This document shows positions 5,744 to 12,913 of a stretch of 12,913 bases of DNA, piece after piece. The DNA is from Clostridia bacterium. Lineage in GTDB: Bacteria > Bacillota > Clostridia > Oscillospirales > CAG-272. The stretch spans positions 1-12,913 of the forward strand of contig CAAGKS010000133.1 in NCBI GenBank assembly GCA_900770605.1, given 5' to 3'. Each line of letters starts with the position of its first letter. Position 1 is the first letter of the stretch. Made by a program: the position numbers and the translations under genes. The notes under the pieces were generated by a model that was not told the origin of the DNA, searched no databases, and was given only the letters and a program-made list of their open reading frames with translations.

Positions 5744-8401
5744 ATGGCAGGAAAAAGCAACGGCGGCGCGGCGCATAGAAGGGGGCTTGAGGAGTGGCAG
5801 GTCGAGGCGTCCAGAAAAAGCAACGGCGAAAATACGCTTCGTGTCAAGAAAAGTAAGAGCTTTGCAAGACGCTTTTTTGAAAATCTCGGAGACCCCGTTA
5901 TCAGAATACTGCTCGTGGCTCTCGGGGTAAATCTGATATTCGTTTTTAAGGGCGGAGATATTGCGGAGACTATTGGTATTGCGATATCGGTGTTTCTCGC
6001 GGCGTTTATATCCGCGCTCTCCGAGGCGGGCGGTGAGAACGCTTTTCGTAAGCTCGCGGGAGAGTGCGCCAAGCAGAGCTGCCTCGTAAGACGCGGCGGA
6101 CGCGTCCGTCGCGTGCCGATAGAGGAGATCGTGGTAGGAGATATCGTGCTCGTGAGGGCAGGGGAGAAAATAGCTGCGGACGGCTATCTTATCTTTGGAG
6201 ATCTGCTCGTGGATCAGTCCTCGATAACGGGCGAGAGTAAGGAAAAAAGCAAACGTCCCTCGCGCTCGGCAAACGCCTCTCCCGATTCAGAGGGAACGCT
6301 TTTGCGCGGCTGCACGGTGGTATCGGGCGAGGGCGAGATGGAGGTGTTTGCAGTCGGAGAGGCGAGCTTTCTCGGCAAAATTTCCGCGGAGGTGCAGGAG
6401 GACACGCGCATAAGTCCGCTCAAACTCAGGCTTACCAAGCTCGCTCGGCAGATCAGCCGCCTCGGGTATTTTGCCGCGTTTTTGGTGGCGGCGGCATACC
6501 TTTTTAACTGTCTTGTGATAGATAGCGGATTTGAGCCTGTGCTGATAATAGCAAAGATCACCGATCTTACGTACATATCCTCAAATCTGCTCCACGCGTT
6601 TATGCTGGGGCTTACGGTCATCGTCGTGGCAGTTCCCGAGGGACTTCCTATGATGATCGCGGTGGTGCTGTCGTCAAATATACGCCGAATGATAAAGGAT
6701 AACGTGCTGGTGAAAAAGCCCGTGGGCATTGAGGCGGCGGGGAGTATGAATATACTGTTCACCGATAAAACGGGAACGCTCACAGAGGGAAAGATGTCAG
6801 TTGAGAGCGTGATGCTCGGTAGCGGAGAGGAGTGCGCATGTACGTCCTTGCGCGCGGTATCTCCCGCAGTTCTCGAGCTTTACGCGCTGTCTTGCCTTGG
6901 AAACACCTCGGCAGAGGTCATAGAGGGAAGAGTGTGCGGCGGCAACGGCACGGACAGAGCGCTCTTGCAGTCGGCGCTCGGATACGCCGCCGCTTATACG
7001 CCGAGCGTTCACGAAAGGATACTGTTCGATAGCGCCAAGAAGTTTTCCGCCGCGCGTGTTGTCTCGGGCGGCAAGCAAAGAATATTTGTCAAAGGCGCGC
7101 CCGAAAAGCTGCTACCGCACGTAAAGCGTTTTATTAAGGCGGACGGAAGCGTGGCGGACGCGTCGATCTGCAAGAGAGAATTGGAAAAACGGATAGCAGA
7201 GAAGTGCGCGTCAGGCAACCGCGTCTTGCTTGTGGCGCTCGGGGAGGAAATGCCGTCTCCGAGAATGACGGAGCTGACGCTTGTGTGCACGGTATGCCTG
7301 TGCGACAAGCTCCGCGCTCATGCGCGCGACTCCGTTATGGCGTTGCAGAATGCGGGTATCGGCGTGGTAATGATAACGGGAGACGCCAAGCCCACCGCGC
7401 GTGCGATAGCGCAGGGGTGCGGAATAATCGGCAGGGGCAGAGAGCTTATTATAGACTCAGACGAGCTTGCGGCGATGAGTGACGATCAGCTCGTCGCGGC
7501 GTTGCCGTCGCTTGCCGTGGTCGCCCGCGCTCTGCCAACGGATAAAAGCAGGCTCGTAAGGGCGGCTCAGCGGTGTGAGCTCGTGGTTGGAATGACGGGA
7601 GACGGAATAAACGACGCCCCCGCGCTCAAATGCGCGGATATAGGCTTTGCTATGGGGAGCGGCACGGACGTCGCAAAGGACGCGGGCGATATCATAATAC
7701 TTGACGACGATCTCGCCTCAATAGTCAAGGCGGTGCTTTACGGCAGAAATATATTCAAGAGCATACGTAAATTCATCACGCTTCAGCTCACTATGAATTT
7801 TTGCGCGGTGGGAGTGTGTATGATAGGACCGTTCATAGGTGTGGAGTCTCCTGTGACGGTAGTGCAGATGCTTTGGATAAATATTATAATGGATACGCTG
7901 GGCGGACTCGCGTTTGCAGGTGAATATCCGTCGCCGCTTTGTATGAGGGAAAGCCCCAAGCGGCGCGATGAGCCTATCCTCAACGGCTATATGGTAAATC
8001 AGATAGTGCTGCTCGGCTCTGCCACTATCGCGCTCTGCCTTGCCTTTTTGCTCTCTCCCACGTTTACCTCGCATTTCCGTTATTCGCCTGACGGGATATA
8101 TCACCTGACGGCATTTTTCGCCCTGTTTATATTCACCTCGGTGATAAATTGCTTTTCGGCGCGCTCGGATAGACTGTGGTATTTTAACGGCATAGGCAAA
8201 AATCCGATATTCGTTGCGATAATGACGGCTATTTGTGTGGTACAGGTGGCGTTCATATATCTTGGCGGAAGCCTTTTGAGAACTATGCCGTTGAGCGCGT
8301 CCGAGCTTCTCTATACGCTCGGACTCTCCCTGTGTGTGCTTCCTGCCGAGATATTGCGCCGTATTGCCTGGCGTCTTATGGGTAAAAAAAGCGGATTTTA
8401 A
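5744..8401 (+). CDS. Calcium-transporting P-type ATPase, PMCA type
   Basis: Protein of 885 residues, a full-length P2-type ATPase that exports Ca2+ using ATP. Landmarks are TGES (162-165, actuator domain), PEGLP (298-302, M4), phosphorylated D341 in DKTGTLT, KGAPE (450-454, nucleotide domain), MITGD near 545, and GDGINDAP (619-626). The M4-M6 residues E299, N713 and D717 match the single high-affinity site of plasma-membrane Ca2+ pumps. In M5 the SERCA site-I glutamate position (N685+3) is Ala688, which argues for one Ca2+ per ATP. The N-terminal DPVIRILLVAL segment is also typical. The start is supported by AAGGGAG, 6 bases upstream. It appears to be monocistronic. Confidence 0.94.
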   Translation: MAGKSNGGAAHRRGLEEWQVEASRKSNGENTLRVKKSKSFARRFFENLGDPVIRILLVALGVNLIFVFKGGDIAETIGIAISVFLAAFISALSEAGGENAFRKLAGECAKQSCLVRRGGRVRRVPIEEIVVGDIVLVRAGEKIAADGYLIFGDLLVDQSSITGESKEKSKRPSRSANASPDSEGTLLRGCTVVSGEGEMEVFAVGEASFLGKISAEVQEDTRISPLKLRLTKLARQISRLGYFAAFLVAAAYLFNCLVIDSGFEPVLIIAKITDLTYISSNLLHAFMLGLTVIVVAVPEGLPMMIAVVLSSNIRRMIKDNVLVKKPVGIEAAGSMNILFTDKTGTLTEGKMSVESVMLGSGEECACTSLRAVSPAVLELYALSCLGNTSAEVIEGRVCGGNGTDRALLQSALGYAAAYTPSVHERILFDSAKKFSAARVVSGGKQRIFVKGAPEKLLPHVKRFIKADGSVADASICKRELEKRIAEKCASGNRVLLVALGEEMPSPRMTELTLVCTVCLCDKLRAHARDSVMALQNAGIGVVMITGDAKPTARAIAQGCGIIGRGRELIIDSDELAAMSDDQLVAALPSLAVVARALPTDKSRLVRAAQRCELVVGMTGDGINDAPALKCADIGFAMGSGTDVAKDAGDIIILDDDLASIVKAVLYGRNIFKSIRKFITLQLTMNFCAVGVCMIGPFIGVESPVTVVQMLWINIIMDTLGGLAFAGEYPSPLCMRESPKRRDEPILNGYMVNQIVLLGSATIALCLAFLLSPTFTSHFRYSPDGIYHLTAFFALFIFTSVINCFSARSDRLWYFNGIGKNPIFVAIMTAICVVQVAFIYLGGSLLRTMPLSASELLYTLGLSLCVLPAEILRRIAWRLMGKKSGF

Positions 8402-8448
8402 GGAGATCTTCGTCGGCGGCAACGCCGAGCGGCAAAGAAGAGATCTCT
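8402..8448 (+). other. GNRA-capped hairpin after the Ca2+ ATPase
   Basis: An outer GAGATCT/AGATCTC stem (8403-8409 with 8441-8447) encloses TCGGCG-GCAA-CGCCGA (8413-8428), whose loop is a GNRA tetraloop. It starts right after the ATPase stop codon. There is no U-tract, so it is a poor intrinsic terminator. It may be a 3' end stabiliser or a processing element. Confidence 0.45.
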
Positions 8449-8473
8449 GCGAGGTATAAATTGTCTTCAAATA

Positions 8474-8502
8474 TTGACAAAACGGCGGAAAAAATGTATA
8501 AT
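8474..8502 (+). promoter_or_regulatory. Perfect consensus promoter of the lipoprotein gene
   Basis: TTGACA (8474-8479), a 17-base spacer ending in TG, and TATAAT (8497-8502). Predicted start is near 8509, which excludes a start codon at 8511 and supports the ATG at 8538. Confidence 0.88.
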
Positions 8503-8537
8503 AAATATGAATGTATCTAAAATTACGGAGATCACGA

Positions 8538-9524
8538 ATGATAAAGCTTAAATATATTTTGGCGCTCGTGCTTGCTCTGCTTTCTATCTGCGCGCTCGCG
8601 GCGTGTGTTGACAACGGGACTCAGCTTCCCGAGGTCAAATACTTCACCGTGACCTTTGACTCACAGGGCGGAAGCTCCGTTCGTCAGATAAAAGTGCAGG
8701 AGGGCGCGCTCGCTGATCGCCCCAAGGACCCCACCAGAGACGGCTACGTCTTTGACGGCTGGAAGCTGGAAAATAAAAAATGGAATTTTGACGTTGACAC
8801 AGTAGGCGCTGATATAACGCTCAGCGCGGTGTGGATAAGCGCGGATAGCATTTATTCCACGGTAAAGATCGGGGATACAGATACCTGTACGGTAACCGAG
8901 ATAAAGCGCACGAGTGAAAAGATACAAGTGCCGAGCGTTATCAACGGATATAAGGTCGTCGCTATCGGTGAGGACGTATTCCGCGGAATGCTTGCCGAGG
9001 ATGTAAAGGAAATAATACTTCCCGATACGGTAACGTCCGTTGGCGATTACGCTTTTTACGAGTGTAGCGGAATAAAGATAACGGTGCAGGGCGCGCTGAC
9101 GTACGTTGGCGAATTTGCCTTTGGCGGCTGTGACGCGCTTGGAGCTGTCTCGTTCGGAGAGGGACTTGAGCAGATATCCTTTGGAGCATTCAGCGGTTGT
9201 ACGGCGCTCAGGGAGATAAGATTGCCCGCAAGCGTGACCACGGTCTGCGAGAACGCGTTTGAGGAGTGCGAGGCGCTTGAAACCGTGATGCTTTACGCCG
9301 CAACGGTGTCCGTTGAGGATTGCGCGTTCCGCTTCTGCGAGAATATAGCTGCAATATATTTTTACGGCACACCCGAGGAGTTTGACGCCATAGACGTGGT
9401 GGAGAACGGAAACGGCACGCTGCTTGATGCAAGACTGTACTTGTATTCCGAGAGCGAGCCGCAGGATAGCGGTGATATACGCTATTGGTATTTGGACGAA
9501 AATGGAAAGGTGAGGCTTTGGTAA
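8538..9524 (+). CDS. Surface lipoprotein with InlB-type repeat and BspA-type LRRs
   Basis: Protein of 328 residues. It has a lipoprotein signal peptide with lipobox L20-A-A-C23, so the mature protein should be anchored outside the membrane by Cys23. Residues about 35-100 form a Listeria-Bacteroides (InlB B, Flg_new) repeat with FDSQGG, DPTRDGYVFDGW and ending LSAVW. From about 130 come BspA/LRR_5-type repeats, with recurring AF-x-x-C and LP-x-x-V patterns such as DYAFYECSG, EFAFGGCDA, FGAFSGCTA and NAFEECEA. Such proteins mediate adhesion or display. The start is set by GGAG (8527-8530), 7 bases upstream, and by the promoter. A DUF1385 gene follows after 21 bases without a terminator. Confidence 0.88.
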   Translation: MIKLKYILALVLALLSICALAACVDNGTQLPEVKYFTVTFDSQGGSSVRQIKVQEGALADRPKDPTRDGYVFDGWKLENKKWNFDVDTVGADITLSAVWISADSIYSTVKIGDTDTCTVTEIKRTSEKIQVPSVINGYKVVAIGEDVFRGMLAEDVKEIILPDTVTSVGDYAFYECSGIKITVQGALTYVGEFAFGGCDALGAVSFGEGLEQISFGAFSGCTALREIRLPASVTTVCENAFEECEALETVMLYAATVSVEDCAFRFCENIAAIYFYGTPEEFDAIDVVENGNGTLLDARLYLYSESEPQDSGDIRYWYLDENGKVRLW

Positions 9525-9545
9525 GCCGATAAGATAATAAGGATA

Positions 9546-10583
9546 ATGAGTAAGAATATTGATGAAAGATGCGCTCTTGCGCGCAAGACCTCTATCGGCG
9601 GTCAGGCGTTGCTTGAGGGAATTATGATGGTAGGACCCAAGAAAACTGCTATGGCGGTAAGAGATCCCGAGGGCAATATCGTGCTTGAGGAGTGGGAGAA
9701 CAAGAAGCCCAAGCACGCCAAGCTCAGAAAGATACCCGTGCTCAGAGGAGTTTTGAATTTTATAACGACTATGAAGCTCGGCTATAAGGCGCTTATGCGC
9801 TCGGCGGAGATCGCTATGCCCGAGGAGCTTGAGGAAGAAAAGAAGCCCAAGAAGGAAAAGAAGCAAAAGAAGCAAAAAGAGGGCAAGGAAGGCAAGGATA
9901 AGGATAATTCCGTGCTTATGGGAGTGATAATGACTATCTCCTCGGTGCTCGGAGTGGTGCTCTCCGTTGGACTTTTCATAATGCTTCCCACGTTTATCTT
10001 TGAATGGTGCGCAGGAATAATGCCGTTCTTGAAGCCCGATAACGCGGCGCTCAGCTCGCTTGTAAAGTCCGCTTTCGAGGGATTTTTGAAGATAGCTATA
10101 CTCGTGGCGTATATGGCGCTCGTATCGCTTATGAAGGATATCCGCAGAACCTTCCGGTATCACGGCGCAGAGCATAAGACGATATTCTGCTATGAGAACG
10201 GACTTGAGCTTACGGTTGAAAACGTGCGCAAGCAGCGCAGATTCCACCCCAGATGCGGAACCTCGTTCCTCATACTTATGCTCGTAGTCGGAATATTCGT
10301 GTCGTTCTTTATAGATCCGTTGTTCATCGCGCTCACAGGCGGCGTTCCTCACGTTGCAATAAGAGCGGTGCTCAAGCTTTTGCTGCTTCCTGTTATGATG
10401 GGACTTGGCTACGAGCTCATAAAGTTCGCAGGAAGACATCAGAACGCGTTCACAAGGATCATATCAGCGCCGGGACTTTGGTTGCAGCGTATAACGGTTC
10501 TCGAGCCTGACGATAGCATGATAGAATGCGCTATTGAGGCGTTCGTTAAGGTAATTCCCGAGGACGATAGCGATAAGATCTGA
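9546..10583 (+). CDS. DUF1385 (YqhQ-like) membrane protein
   Basis: Protein of 345 residues. The DUF1385 signatures are GGQALLEGIMM (18-28), YHGAEHKTI (205-213) and HPRCGTSF (234-241). Several hydrophobic segments (about 124-150, 180-196, 242-262, 274-292) indicate an integral membrane protein. Conserved His, Glu and Cys residues in the two central motifs suggest a metal site, but no reaction is established. A Lys/Glu-rich linker (94-120) is an insertion of low complexity. The SD TAAGGA lies only 2 bases from ATG, closer than usual. Probably co-transcribed with the lipoprotein. Confidence 0.9.
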   Translation: MSKNIDERCALARKTSIGGQALLEGIMMVGPKKTAMAVRDPEGNIVLEEWENKKPKHAKLRKIPVLRGVLNFITTMKLGYKALMRSAEIAMPEELEEEKKPKKEKKQKKQKEGKEGKDKDNSVLMGVIMTISSVLGVVLSVGLFIMLPTFIFEWCAGIMPFLKPDNAALSSLVKSAFEGFLKIAILVAYMALVSLMKDIRRTFRYHGAEHKTIFCYENGLELTVENVRKQRRFHPRCGTSFLILMLVVGIFVSFFIDPLFIALTGGVPHVAIRAVLKLLLLPVMMGLGYELIKFAGRHQNAFTRIISAPGLWLQRITVLEPDDSMIECAIEAFVKVIPEDDSDKI

Positions 10584-10607
10584 CAAAGATCAAAAGGATA
10601 AATAGAA

Positions 10608-10638
10608 AATGGGACTGCAATAGTTATGCAGTCCCATT
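10608..10638. terminator. Shared hairpin between convergent genes
   Basis: A perfect 12-bp stem (10608-10619 with 10627-10638) with a 7-base loop. Its loop contains the TAA stop of the minus-strand gene, so the last codons of that gene form one arm. The tail is U-containing but broken on the minus side (TTTCTATTTATCC) and weak on the plus side. It probably serves both convergent transcripts. Confidence 0.65.
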
Positions 10639-11010
10639 AGCTTTATCCCCTCGCTTTTGCGCGCCCTTTACCACCCTTATCAGAAGCTGATGCTCCTCTG
10701 ACCACTCATGGCTCTGCTCGCTGACGAACAGCAGGCGCATCGCGCTGCGGTCCGCAAGGGATACTCTTATTTGCACGCGCAGTATTCCGTCACGCTCCTC
10801 AAGCTCCGAGCGGATACAGTAAAGCAGATCGCCCCGCGCGTAAAGAGAGGGCAGGGTGTCGCGGCAGAATTTGTGACACCTGTCTGCTATCCTTTTGTAA
10901 AAGGCGTCTATTTTTGGGAACTGATCAAGCTCGGGAAGATATAGCTTTTCCGTGATCTTTAATGCCGCAGAGACGGCATCTGCCTGCGCGCTTTGCCGTG
11001 TTTTTCTCAT
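10624..11010 (-). CDS. Hypothetical protein, 128 aa
   Basis: The start is well supported by GGAGG (11017-11021), 5-6 bases before ATG, so the gene is real. The protein is soluble, with no signal peptide or membrane segment. A PKIDAFYKRIADRCHKF segment (about 32-48) recalls clostridial proteins with a DUF3298-like INxFY helix, but that similarity is too weak to assign. The rest is alternating beta-like sequence, ending in a basic tail. The gene is convergent with DUF1385 and divergent from citrate synthase. I do not recognise a function. Confidence 0.72.
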   Translation of the reverse strand: MRKTRQSAQADAVSAALKITEKLYLPELDQFPKIDAFYKRIADRCHKFCRDTLPSLYARGDLLYCIRSELEERDGILRVQIRVSLADRSAMRLLFVSEQSHEWSEEHQLLIRVVKGAQKRGDKANGTA

Positions 11011-11030
11011 AAAAGCCTCCGTTTTTGGTT

Positions 11031-11082
11031 ACTATTAACAGTTTAATGGTAATAGTCAGTAAAATATTCTTAAATTTAAGAA
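11031..11082. promoter_or_regulatory. Candidate operators between divergent genes
   Basis: TTCTTAAATTTAAGAA (11067-11082) is a perfect 16-base palindrome. A second inverted repeat, ACTATTA/TAATAGT (11031-11037 with 11050-11056), is nearby. They lie between the hypothetical gene and the citrate synthase promoter, the first one 21 bases upstream of the -35. They could bind a dimeric regulator, or be chance A/T symmetry. Confidence 0.4.
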
Positions 11083-11103
11083 ATGAAAAATCGCGCAAAT
11101 TAC

Positions 11104-11132
11104 TTGAAAATAAAAATAAACTATGATATAAT
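11104..11132 (+). promoter_or_regulatory. Sigma-A promoter of citrate synthase
   Basis: TTGAAA (11104-11109), a 17-base spacer and TATAAT (11127-11132). Predicted start is near 11139, with a leader of about 39 bases carrying SD GGGGGA (11165-11170). Confidence 0.82.
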
Positions 11133-11177
11133 GTTAGAAATTATCTTTTTACCGTTTGGAAAGCGGGGGACATATAT

Positions 11178-12557
11178 ATGGATGATATGAATATGACAAA
11201 TGAAATAAAGGATACGGCTAAAATACTTGCCCATTGTACCGAGCAGGCAAAGGCCGTAAATAAGATCCCTGCCTCTGCCTTTGACAGCTATAAGGTAAAA
11301 CGCGGCTTGCGCGAGATGGACGGAACAGGCGTAACGGCGGGCGTTACCAATATAGGAAACGCGCACGGATACGTTATGTATGAGGGCGAGAAGGTAGCGG
11401 ATGACGGTAAGCTTGAATACAGAGGAATGGATATAGTTTCTCTCATAGACGGCTTCAGCGCCGAGCAGAGATTCGGATTTGAGGAATGCGTTTATCTGTT
11501 GCTCTTCGGTAAGCTGCCCAGTCAGTCAGAGCTTTCCGATTTCTGCGCGTTGCTTGAAGAAAAGCGCAGACTCCCTTTGGGCTTTACCGAGAATATAATA
11601 ATGAAAGCGCCGTCGCCGTCTATAATGAATAAGATGGCTATGAGCGTGCTCGCGCTTTACGCGTACGACGAAAATCCCGACGATACCAGCGTTGAAAATA
11701 TGCTCAGACAGAGCATCGAGATAATCGCAAAGCTTCCTGTTATCGCCGCAAACGCGTATAGAGTTTACCGTAGCTATTTCCACGGCAGAAGCCTTAATTT
11801 GCACGTTCCCAAGGAAGGACTTTGCACGGCAGAGAACTTTTTGAGAATATCGCGTTCAAGTAAGAGCTTTACCGAGGAGGAGGCAAGACTGCTCGATCTC
11901 TGTATGGTAATTCAGGCTGAGCACGGAGGAGGAAATAACTCCACGTTCTCTTGCAGAGTGCTTTCGTCATCGGGAACGGATACGTATTCCGCTATCGCCG
12001 CAGCTATCGGCTCGCTTAAGGGCCCGTTGCACGGTGGCGCGAATATAAAGGTTCAGGAGATGTTTGACTGCATCAGACCGCTTATCAAGGACGTCAACGA
12101 CGATGATGAGGTAAGAAATGTGCTGCTGTCCGTTCTGCGCCGCGAGATAGGCGACGGACAGGGAAAGATATACGGTATGGGCCACGCGATCTATACCAAG
12201 TCCGATCCCCGTGCGGTAATGCTTAAAAAGTACGCCGAGGACCTTGCAGTGCGCCGCGGATACGGCGACGATTTCCACCTGCTCGAATCTATCGAGAGAG
12301 TAACTCCCGCATTGTTCAATGAATTCAAGGGCACGGATAAGCCTATGTGCGCAAACGTTGACCTTTATTCAGGACTTGTTTATAGAATGCTGGGAATACC
12401 GCCTGAAATGTACACCCCCTTGTTTGCTATTTCAAGAGCTGCAGGCTGGTGCGCGCATAGAATCGAGGAAACCCAGACGGCTAATAAGATCATAAGACCC
12501 GGATATAAGTGTATCGCAAAGCATCATAAGTACATTCCGCTTGAAAACCGCGATTAA
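11178..12557 (+). CDS. gltA: Citrate synthase
   Basis: Protein of 459 residues that condenses oxaloacetate with acetyl-CoA to citrate, a likely route to 2-oxoglutarate and glutamate in an anaerobe. The catalytic residues are H249 (AEHGGGNNSTF), H285 (GPLHGGAN) and D395 (NVDLYSG). GMGHAIY (333-339) and the ISRAAGWCAH segment (418-427) are also conserved. About 40 residues precede the core, a common feature of clostridial citrate synthases. A 2-methylcitrate activity cannot be excluded from sequence alone. The start is set by GGGGGA, 7 bases upstream. No good terminator follows, so the small-RNA terminator at 12690-12717 may also end this transcript. Confidence 0.95.
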   Translation: MDDMNMTNEIKDTAKILAHCTEQAKAVNKIPASAFDSYKVKRGLREMDGTGVTAGVTNIGNAHGYVMYEGEKVADDGKLEYRGMDIVSLIDGFSAEQRFGFEECVYLLLFGKLPSQSELSDFCALLEEKRRLPLGFTENIIMKAPSPSIMNKMAMSVLALYAYDENPDDTSVENMLRQSIEIIAKLPVIAANAYRVYRSYFHGRSLNLHVPKEGLCTAENFLRISRSSKSFTEEEARLLDLCMVIQAEHGGGNNSTFSCRVLSSSGTDTYSAIAAAIGSLKGPLHGGANIKVQEMFDCIRPLIKDVNDDDEVRNVLLSVLRREIGDGQGKIYGMGHAIYTKSDPRAVMLKKYAEDLAVRRGYGDDFHLLESIERVTPALFNEFKGTDKPMCANVDLYSGLVYRMLGIPPEMYTPLFAISRAAGWCAHRIEETQTANKIIRPGYKCIAKHHKYIPLENRD

Positions 12558-12605
12558 AATAACGCGACCTAAAAAAACAGGAGAAGCGGAGCGCTGCAAA
12601 AGTGC

Positions 12606-12634
12606 TTGACATATCACCTAAAACGGTGTATAAT
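12606..12634 (+). promoter_or_regulatory. Perfect consensus promoter of a short RNA
   Basis: TTGACA (12606-12611), a 17-base spacer ending in TG, and TATAAT (12629-12634), predicted start about 12641. It lies 49 bases after citrate synthase, with no ORF downstream before a terminator. Confidence 0.88.
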
Positions 12635-12640
12635 ATTTTA

Positions 12641-12717
12641 GTTGATTCAGCTCACATAAGAGCGGTGAAGGCCCACACTTGGGCGTATTAAGGTCAGGCG
12701 AGAGCCTGACCTTTTTT
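12641..12717 (+). ncRNA. Putative small structured RNA of about 77 nt
   Basis: Transcription from the perfect promoter would end at a strong terminator after about 77 nt. Three consecutive hairpins cover almost all of it. Hairpin 1 is TTCA-GCTC with GAGC-GG-TGAA (12646-12653 with 12660-12669, two-base GG bulge, loop ACATAA). Hairpin 2 is GCCCA-CACT-TGGGC (12671-12684). Hairpin 3 is the terminator. I could not match it to SRP RNA, 6S RNA or a riboswitch. It may be a trans-acting sRNA or an independent 3' product beside gltA. Its only ORF is an 8-codon GTG ORF without an SD. Confidence 0.7.
12690..12717 (+). terminator. Intrinsic terminator of the small RNA
   Basis: AAGGTCAGGC (12690-12699) and GCCTGACCTT (12704-12713) form a perfect 10-bp stem with a GAGA (GNRA) loop. 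It merges into six T residues (12712-12717). Confidence 0.93.
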
Positions 12718-12788
12718 GGTTGCAAAAAGACGGGGAATGGTAAGAAAATGAAATAAGAAAAAAATTTAAAAAAATTTTCAAAAAGGTA

Positions 12789-12817
12789 TTGCATTTTGAA
12801 AATAAATATGATATAAT
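12789..12817 (+). promoter_or_regulatory. Promoter of tRNA-Glu
   Basis: TTGCAT (12789-12794), a 17-base spacer and TATAAT (12812-12817). A/T tracts upstream (about 12757-12780) look like an UP element. Predicted start near 12824 gives a 12-base 5' leader before the tRNA. Confidence 0.8.
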
Positions 12818-12835
12818 AACAAAGCTGTCAAGTAC

Positions 12836-12910
12836 GGCCCGTTGGTCAAGCGGCTAAGACGCTAGCCTCTCACGCTGGAAACATGGGTTCGATTCCCGTA
12901 CGGGTCACCA
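12836..12910 (+). tRNA. trnE: tRNA-Glu (anticodon CTC)
   Basis: 75 bases including encoded CCA. Acceptor GGCCCGT (12836-12842) pairs with ACGGGTC (12900-12906) with one G-T pair; the discriminator is A12907 and CCA is 12908-12910. The anticodon arm has loop CTCTCAC, giving anticodon CTC, which reads GAG. The T arm contains GGTTCGATTCC. The body matches the common Gram-positive tRNA-Glu; the usual TTC isoacceptor is presumably elsewhere. Confidence 0.96.
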
Positions 12911-12913
12911 AAC

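Noticed and set aside
7718..8614. Minus-strand open frame of 298 codons opposite the end of the ATPase
   Set aside because: Low-complexity basic protein with no recognisable domain; it crosses the ATPase stop and the lipoprotein promoter.
8661..10439. Minus-strand open frame of 592 codons opposite the lipoprotein and DUF1385 genes
   Set aside because: It spans two well-supported plus-strand genes and their spacer, has no SD or promoter, and its protein is rich in His, Tyr, Arg and Leu runs typical of an antisense shadow. The plus-strand proteins have clear family motifs.
12585..12595. AGCG-GAG-CGCT stem as the citrate synthase terminator
   Set aside because: Only 4 bp and no T-run follow; the downstream small-RNA terminator is far stronger.
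12667..12692. Eight-codon GTG leader peptide in the small RNA (M-K-A-H-T-W-A-Y)
   Set aside because: No SD at proper spacing, the start is within a stem, only one Trp, and there is no downstream biosynthetic gene to attenuate.

Overview
This window reads as chromosomal DNA from a Gram-positive member of the Bacillota, most likely an uncultured anaerobic clostridium. The evidence is strong purine-rich Shine-Dalgarno (SD) sites, near-consensus sigma-A promoters (TTGACA-17-TATAAT class), frequent ATA and AGA codons, U-tract hairpin terminators, and gene families typical of Clostridia: a RadC/JAB protein, LepA, LemA plus DUF3137, LuxS, a YqhQ-like DUF1385 protein and a BspA-type lipoprotein. I see no phage, transposon, CRISPR array or obvious defence island. 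Gene content is mostly housekeeping, and the least explained material is small or intergenic.

Layout. Positions 1-67 hold part of an A/T-rich nested-inverted-repeat intergenic element. A RadC-type protein (115-774, minus) has its own terminator and promoter. To its right is an independent minus-strand unit (about 852-1037) encoding a 29-residue peptide with one hydrophobic helix and a C-terminal Cys-Cys-Cys-Gly, complete with SD and terminator. From 1207 a plus-strand series runs lepA, lemA-like, DUF3137 and luxS, with gaps of 16-47 bases and no clear terminator between them. luxS converges on, and overlaps by 41 bases, a minus-strand sigma-region-4-like HTH gene (5010-5429) driven by a perfect consensus promoter.

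A 314-base spacer (5430-5743) with hairpins leads into a PMCA-type Ca2+ P-type ATPase (5744-8401). Next is a probable two-gene unit behind a perfect promoter: a lipoprotein with an InlB-type repeat and BspA-type LRRs (8538-9524), then a DUF1385 membrane protein (9546-10583). A small unknown minus-strand gene (10624-11010) faces it and shares a hairpin that contains its stop codon. Citrate synthase (11178-12557) has its own promoter, with a 16-base perfect palindrome upstream. The window ends with a probable small structured RNA (about 12641-12717) having a perfect promoter and a strong terminator, and a complete tRNA-Glu(CTC) with encoded CCA (12836-12910).

Functional picture. Translation quality control (LepA), a membrane LemA/DUF3137 pair, the activated-methyl cycle and AI-2 (LuxS), calcium export, surface adhesion or display (BspA-type lipoprotein) and carbon entry to 2-oxoglutarate (citrate synthase) are neighbours without forming one pathway. 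The best leads for something undescribed are the Cys-tail mini-protein, the small RNA after citrate synthase, and the overlapping antisense arrangement of luxS with the HTH gene.
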